Shown here piece by piece: positions 59,767 through 64,000 of a stretch of 64,000 bases of DNA; the stretch's first letter is position 1, and the number at the start of each line of letters is the position of its first letter. The translations under genes and the position numbers were made by a program. This DNA is from Geoanaerobacter sp964528055 (GTDB lineage Bacteria > Desulfobacterota > Desulfuromonadia > Geobacterales > DSM-12255): the NCBI GenBank assembly GCA_964528055.1, contig CAZGQM010000008.1, positions 83,051 to 147,050 on the forward strand. The letters are read 5' to 3'. The notes under the pieces are model-generated. The model was given only the letters and a program-made list of their open reading frames with translations, ran no database searches and had not been told where the DNA came from.

Positions 59767-60912
59767 TCAGTTGCCAGCTACAGGGACAAGATCGATAACT
59801 GTAACTTCTGGAGGGGCCAGGAATCGAATCGGTGGACCCCAGGTGCCGGTACCCCTGCTAACATAAAGGATAGATCCGTCGGAAGATCTGTTAGCGCCGG
59901 CCTTAACTGGAAAAGAGAGATAGGTAAGGAAATTGAATGGAAAGATCTGTCCTTTGTGCACATGACCTGAAAGCTGCAGGTCAAATCGGCCGCTGCTGTC
60001 CGGATGAATTACCGGACGGTGCTTGAGAAGCACCGTGAATGAGTTCCGATCCCCTGCCGGTAATAGCCCCTGCTCGTTGCTACCGGAGACATCGCCCCAA
60101 CGGGCAGCGACAGGATCGTCTACTCCTGCGATGGTAAGGAACGGAGTGGGTTTTGCACTCTCTCTGCGAAGAACCTTGAAGCCGGCACTTTCTAAAAATT
60201 TGACCGAATTGCCCAATCCCGCATAATACTCGTGATTGCCCAGAACCGCGTACATCCCGAAGCGGGGTGAGAGTGTAGAAATCATCGCCGAAAGGCCGTT
60301 CAAACGGTGAATCTGACCATCCACAACATCTCCGGTGACAACTATCAGGTCTGGCCTCGCAAAGCTTACGACCTTCAGCATTCGCTGCAATCGCCACTTT
60401 CCGATCATAACGCCCAGATGCACATCAGAGAGAAGTACAATACGGATGCTATTTGAAACCCCTTGAATCTTCGGGCTCTTTATCTGCAAATATTCGGTAC
60501 GAATATCCTGGGCTTCATAAACGCCGTAGATGGTCAACACTGTTGCAAGCAGAACTGCAAGCCGTGCTGCATAGGCATTCAGTGGATATGATGCCTTTCC
60601 GGTTCGATTGCCTGAAAACCAGAACAGTAGCCACCTGATGACGCGATAGGAGTCGATTACCCCAAGCACCACCGTTAAAAAAAAGACATACCCCATCCAG
60701 CAAAAGCCGATCCAAGCCATAACTACAGCCAGATCTGCATGACCTCTATGCTCTGCAATCCTTACGGCTAAAGGTGCAAGCACCATTAACAGCAGAAATA
60801 CAGCAATAAGAGATCTGGAGAAGCGCGAAGGGAAGAGAGATGAAATGCGCAGAAAAACATAAAGGTGCATTCCACCGTACAGGAAAAAGAATGTCGCCAG
60901 AAAAAGAGTCAC
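59767..60912 (-). CDS. membrane metallophosphoesterase
   Basis: The 381-residue protein has about five membrane helices in the first 140 residues and a C-terminal calcineurin-like phosphatase domain (about 150-380). Metal-site motifs: LLSDVHLG, VVTGDVVDG, YAVLGNHEYY, LSGHVHKGQIFP. Such proteins are linked to lipid or UDP-sugar hydrolysis, but the substrate here is unknown. It faces the next metallophosphoesterase gene in divergent orientation. Confidence 0.85.
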   Translation of the reverse strand: MTLFLATFFFLYGGMHLYVFLRISSLFPSRFSRSLIAVFLLLMVLAPLAVRIAEHRGHADLAVVMAWIGFCWMGYVFFLTVVLGVIDSYRVIRWLLFWFSGNRTGKASYPLNAYAARLAVLLATVLTIYGVYEAQDIRTEYLQIKSPKIQGVSNSIRIVLLSDVHLGVMIGKWRLQRMLKVVSFARPDLIVVTGDVVDGQIHRLNGLSAMISTLSPRFGMYAVLGNHEYYAGLGNSVKFLESAGFKVLRRESAKPTPFLTIAGVDDPVAARWGDVSGSNEQGLLPAGDRNSFTVLLKHRPVIHPDSSGRFDLQLSGHVHKGQIFPFNFLTYLSFPVKAGANRSSDGSILYVSRGTGTWGPPIRFLAPPEVTVIDLVPVAGN

Positions 60913-60970
60913 GGGACTTGTATATCACAGGAGAGTTTACTTGCATACTTCTGTACGATACAATTTACTT

Positions 60971-61642
60971 ATGAAACCAAGAACCCTTATTATCGGTGAC
61001 ATACACGGCTGTGCACAGACTATGCAGCATCTCATATTTAAGGAGATCAGGCTCCGCCATATGGACCGTCTGTATTTCGTCGGTGATCTCATCGACCGCG
61101 GTCCGCGAACCAGGGAAGTCCTGGAAACCATCATTCGCCTGCAGGAGGCAGGCTATACTGTTAATTCCGTTCGTGGGAACCATGAGGAGATGCTCCTCAA
61201 TGCCTGCCATAACAAGTATGATTTTCTTCTCTGGATCGAAAACGGCGGGCAGTCTACCCTCAAAAGCCTTAGCGTAGAGGATCCTTGTGAGATTTCTGCA
61301 CGCTATCTCCAATTAATACGATCCTTCCCGTACTACATACTGCTGGATAAGTTCATACTCTGCCATGCAGGAGTGAATTTCAATACAAAGGAACCATTGG
61401 CAGATACCCAAGCCATGCTATGGAGTCGCAACCTGGAGTTCATACCTGATCGGCTGGGTGGACGAAAATTGATTTCCGGCCATACTGTCCACACGATCGA
61501 TGAAATCAGATCAAGCCTTACATCAAATCGTATCCATCTTGATGGAGGCTGCGTTTTTAATGAGAATCCAGTTCTGGGATATCTCGTTGCCCTAGAAATC
61601 GAAAGCATGATGCTTTACCAATCAAAAAATATTGACATTTAA
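60971..61642 (+). CDS. serine/threonine-type metallophosphatase (PrpE/ApaH-like)
   Basis: The 223-residue protein has the phosphoprotein phosphatase motifs GDIHGCAQTM, GDLIDRGPRTREV and RGNHEEMLL, then ISGHTVH. These bind two metals. It may act on phosphoproteins or dinucleoside polyphosphates. The start ATG 60971 fits the family (MKPRTLIIGDIHG); the frame continues upstream to TTG 60941 without a binding site. It is divergent from the membrane metallophosphoesterase. Confidence 0.85.
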   Translation: MKPRTLIIGDIHGCAQTMQHLIFKEIRLRHMDRLYFVGDLIDRGPRTREVLETIIRLQEAGYTVNSVRGNHEEMLLNACHNKYDFLLWIENGGQSTLKSLSVEDPCEISARYLQLIRSFPYYILLDKFILCHAGVNFNTKEPLADTQAMLWSRNLEFIPDRLGGRKLISGHTVHTIDEIRSSLTSNRIHLDGGCVFNENPVLGYLVALEIESMMLYQSKNIDI

Positions 61643-61708
61643 GCATATTACACAAGTGCCCTTCCCCTCTCATCCGATTATCCTAACTTTATGTATACCC
61701 TTTCTCCT

Positions 61709-61735
61709 TAAAGTATTCCGTTCCCTCCCCGATAG
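61709..61735 (+). promoter_or_regulatory. sigma-28 (FliA)-type promoter of the chemoreceptor
   Basis: TAAAGTAT (61709-61716), an 11-base spacer and CCCGATAG (61728-61735) match the FliA consensus TAAAGTTT-N11-GCCGATAA closely. It is 48 bases before the chemoreceptor ATG, linking this gene to the flagellar regulon. Confidence 0.75.
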
Positions 61736-61782
61736 AAAAAGTATACACGATTCATTCAGACGCATCTCCAAGGAGAATACAG

Positions 61783-63894
61783 ATGGCATTTAAGCGGTAT
61801 AGAGACTGGCCAATTCTTTCAAAAATCCTCATTATTCCGATCATCAGCTTTCTAGTAATCCTTTTCGGAGTTGAGTTTGCAGTTATCCCTTCTATTGGGG
61901 ATAAAATTATAGAGCAGAAGAAAATCGCCACACGTCAGTCGGTAGAGGTGGCGTACGGAATTATTGAAGATCGTGCTAAACAGGCAAAGGAAGGGAAAAT
62001 CTCACTGGAAGATGCACAAAGATTATCAGTAGAAACTATAAAGGTACTTCGATACAGCGGTAAGGAATATTTCTGGATTAACGACCTGGGCAAACCGATA
62101 CCTAAGATGATCATGCATCCAACAGTTCCTGCTCTCGACGGTAAACTCCTCGACGACCCGAAATTCAGTAAAGCAACGAGCATGCAGCTTGGAACTGACG
62201 GCAAGGTCACGAAACTTGACAAGAAAAACCTGTTCGTTTCATTTAATGAGGTTACCGAACTGGCCGGTCATGGCTATGTTAACTATGAATGGCCAAAGCC
62301 CATTTCAAATGGAGGGGTTACATCAGAGCTCTACACAAAGCTCTCTTATGTAAAGAAGTTCGAACCGTGGGGATGGGTTATCGGAAGCGGTATCTATGTA
62401 GATGATGTTTCCAAAGAAGCCTCAGGAGATAGGATCTGGATCTACGGGGCAACTCTTACTTTCTCCTTGATACTGCTGCTTCTGGCCTGGTCTGTAGGAA
62501 ATGGCATAAAGAAGACTCTTCGAGATGTTGTAAACGGACTTACTCAGATGGCTGTTGGCGACGCTGATCTAACACAGAGGATGGATGTCAAACGCGATGA
62601 TGAGTTCGGAGAACTCGCAGCTGCATTCAATACATTTCTAGAAAACCTTCATAAGATCATCTCTATGGTAATGAAGAACGCAACTCAGGTAGCACACGCT
62701 TCTGTCGACATGAAGCTGCGCTCCAGTGCGATGGCTGATAGCGCTGAGCGCGTCGCAATTGACGCAACTACCGTAGCAACTGCAAGTGAGGAGATGTCCG
62801 CAACATCAAACGATATTGCAAGCAACTGCGTTCGTGCTGCTGAATCATCACTACGCACGTCAGGTTTTGCAAAAGACGGGGCAGTTGTAGTAAACAATAC
62901 CATTACAGTCATGAATAGAATTGCTGAACAAGTCAGGTCCTCTGCGAGCACAGTCGGCTCTCTGGGCGAAAAGTCAAATCAGATCGGTGCAATAGTAGGC
63001 ACCATTCAGGATATAGCTGACCAGACAAACCTTCTGGCCCTTAATGCAGCTATTGAGGCTGCAAGAGCAGGCGAACAGGGTCGCGGATTTGCAGTTGTCG
63101 CAGACGAAGTGCGGGCACTTGCAGACCGCACCAGCAAGGCAACCCGCGAAATCAGCGAAATGATTAAATCGATACAGATTGAGACTCAGGGCGCCGTTGA
63201 CGCTATGAATCAGGGGGTCAAGGAAGTGCATGACGGGACTTCCGAAGCAACGCGTTCAGGCGAGGCATTAAACCAAATACTCTCCCAAGTAGACGAAGTT
63301 ACACAGCAAATCAATCAGATAGCAACTGCCGCTGAAGAACAGACCGCAACCACCGGCGAGATTAGCGGGAATATCGGCAGAATAACCGAAGATGCACTCA
63401 AGAGCTCTCAATACGCGCAGGAAACTACCACCGCTGCAGAAGGACTTAATAAGCTCGCGGAGGAACTGATAAGTGCAATCGACAGATTCAGGACAATAAT
63501 AAAGTGGAACGACAGGATGAGCGTTAACGTCCGCAAGTTCGATGACCAGCACAAGCAACTGGTCACGATGATACAGAAGCTTAATGATGCAATGAAGAAG
63601 GGTGAAGGTCAACAAGTAATCAGCGACACACTTATGGGTCTAGTTACATACGCCGACACCCATTTCAAGCAGGAAGAAGCTCTTATGCAGGAACACAGTT
63701 ATCCTGACTACCATCCTCACAAACAGCTACACGACGATCTTCGCAAAAAGGTTGGAGATGTGATTACGGAGTTTGAACAAGGCAGGGCTGTACCAGCCGA
63801 AATAATGGCCTTCCTCAGCGACTGGCTGATTAATCATATCATGAAGCAGGATAAGAAATACGGCGAGTTCTTCAGCAAGAAAGGGATCAGGTAG
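61783..63894 (+). CDS. methyl-accepting chemotaxis protein with C-terminal hemerythrin domain
   Basis: The 703-residue receptor has a helix at about 14-34, a Cache-type periplasmic domain (about 50-200, EYFWINDLGKPIPKMIMHP and WGWVIGSGIYVDDV), a second helix (about 208-228), HAMP (about 230-285) and the methyl-accepting signalling domain with DIADQTNLLALNAAIEAARA. Residues about 590-700 form a bacteriohemerythrin with the diiron ligands FDDQH, THFKQEEALM, HPHKQLH and NHIMKQDKKY. The hemerythrin probably binds oxygen, as in DcrH-type receptors. ATG 61783 follows AAGGAG. A terminator follows at the right edge. Confidence 0.9.
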   Translation: MAFKRYRDWPILSKILIIPIISFLVILFGVEFAVIPSIGDKIIEQKKIATRQSVEVAYGIIEDRAKQAKEGKISLEDAQRLSVETIKVLRYSGKEYFWINDLGKPIPKMIMHPTVPALDGKLLDDPKFSKATSMQLGTDGKVTKLDKKNLFVSFNEVTELAGHGYVNYEWPKPISNGGVTSELYTKLSYVKKFEPWGWVIGSGIYVDDVSKEASGDRIWIYGATLTFSLILLLLAWSVGNGIKKTLRDVVNGLTQMAVGDADLTQRMDVKRDDEFGELAAAFNTFLENLHKIISMVMKNATQVAHASVDMKLRSSAMADSAERVAIDATTVATASEEMSATSNDIASNCVRAAESSLRTSGFAKDGAVVVNNTITVMNRIAEQVRSSASTVGSLGEKSNQIGAIVGTIQDIADQTNLLALNAAIEAARAGEQGRGFAVVADEVRALADRTSKATREISEMIKSIQIETQGAVDAMNQGVKEVHDGTSEATRSGEALNQILSQVDEVTQQINQIATAAEEQTATTGEISGNIGRITEDALKSSQYAQETTTAAEGLNKLAEELISAIDRFRTIIKWNDRMSVNVRKFDDQHKQLVTMIQKLNDAMKKGEGQQVISDTLMGLVTYADTHFKQEEALMQEHSYPDYHPHKQLHDDLRKKVGDVITEFEQGRAVPAEIMAFLSDWLINHIMKQDKKYGEFFSKKGIR

Positions 63895-63970
63895 AGAGAT
63901 TGTCATCCCCTGTCGATTCATAGTTGATGTCCTGACAACGTGATCTTTCTTTCAAAGCAGCGACAAGAAA

Positions 63971-64000
63971 ACGCCCCGCCTCTCATTTGAGAAGCGGGGC
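63971..64000 (+). terminator. intrinsic terminator after the chemoreceptor, cut by the window edge
   Basis: GCCCCGC (63973-63979) and GCGGGGC (63994-64000) form the outer stem, with TCTCA and TGAGA extending it inside. The T-run would lie past the window end, so strength cannot be judged. Confidence 0.65.

Noticed and set aside
1..64000. CRISPR array, rRNA operon or complete insertion sequence
   Set aside because: No regularly spaced direct repeats, no rRNA signatures and no intact transposase with terminal repeats were seen.

Overview
The window looks like a chromosome segment of a Geobacteraceae-type bacterium (Geobacter and relatives, Desulfuromonadia). The sequence evidence is a porin-cytochrome conduit with the 12-heme/8-heme/porin layout of Geobacter OmcB-OmaB-OmbB, a GEMM-I riboswitch of the Geobacter type, a CIRCE element in front of rpoH, a periplasmic heme-type CxxCH sensor joined to HD-GYP, and the gene order pheA-tyrA-aroA-cmk-ispH-rpsA-ihfB. 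This is inference from family resemblance; no database was searched.

Layout. (1) 1-6.0 kb is an accessory, partly decayed zone. It holds a PaaI-type thioesterase, a wrecked IHF-alpha-like gene, a riboswitch-controlled exported protein, about 0.9 kb with no intact gene, a PsiE-family gene with a shifted C-terminus, a DUF4239 membrane protein, a secreted protein, YjbQ, and a scar joining the first codons of hsdM to a frameshifted YgjP-type metallopeptidase. tRNA-Leu(TAA) lies beside the scar. (2) 6.2-13.3 kb is a housekeeping run on the minus strand for aromatic amino acids, CMP kinase, isoprenoid precursor, ribosomal protein S1 and IHF-beta. (3) 13.4-23.7 kb carries a MacB/FtsX-like export system in two pieces, with adaptor, PP2C response regulator, ATPase and permease at 19.4-23.7 kb and another permease at 14.2 kb. 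GspA/GspB, a secreted pentapeptide protein and an EamA transporter lie between them. (4) 23.8-35.9 kb has superoxide dismutase, a MoeB/ThiF E1-like enzyme, CIRCE-controlled rpoH, PilZ, a large AsmA-like protein, an NrfJ-like lipoprotein, a radical SAM-TPR protein, an NlpC/P60 hydrolase, a diadenylate cyclase-YbbR fusion and ubiE. (5) 36.1-40.4 kb is the porin-cytochrome operon, with an intrinsic terminator in its leader. (6) 41.0-50.6 kb runs spoIID, queA, tgt, yajC, secD, secF, a TPR gene, recJ and a cation efflux gene. (7) 51-64 kb has the heme-type HD-GYP sensor, two peptide-type ABC ATPases, an ArsR regulator, rlmI, a REP-like inverted repeat, bioF-bioH-bioC, two metallophosphoesterases, and a chemoreceptor with a C-terminal hemerythrin domain behind a sigma-28-type promoter.

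How it fits together. The genes describe a respiring, motile, Gram-negative cell that moves electrons across its outer membrane and senses redox state. Cyclic-dinucleotide parts recur: a GEMM-I riboswitch, a PilZ protein, an HD-GYP phosphodiesterase and a diadenylate cyclase. No CRISPR array, rRNA gene or complete insertion sequence was seen.
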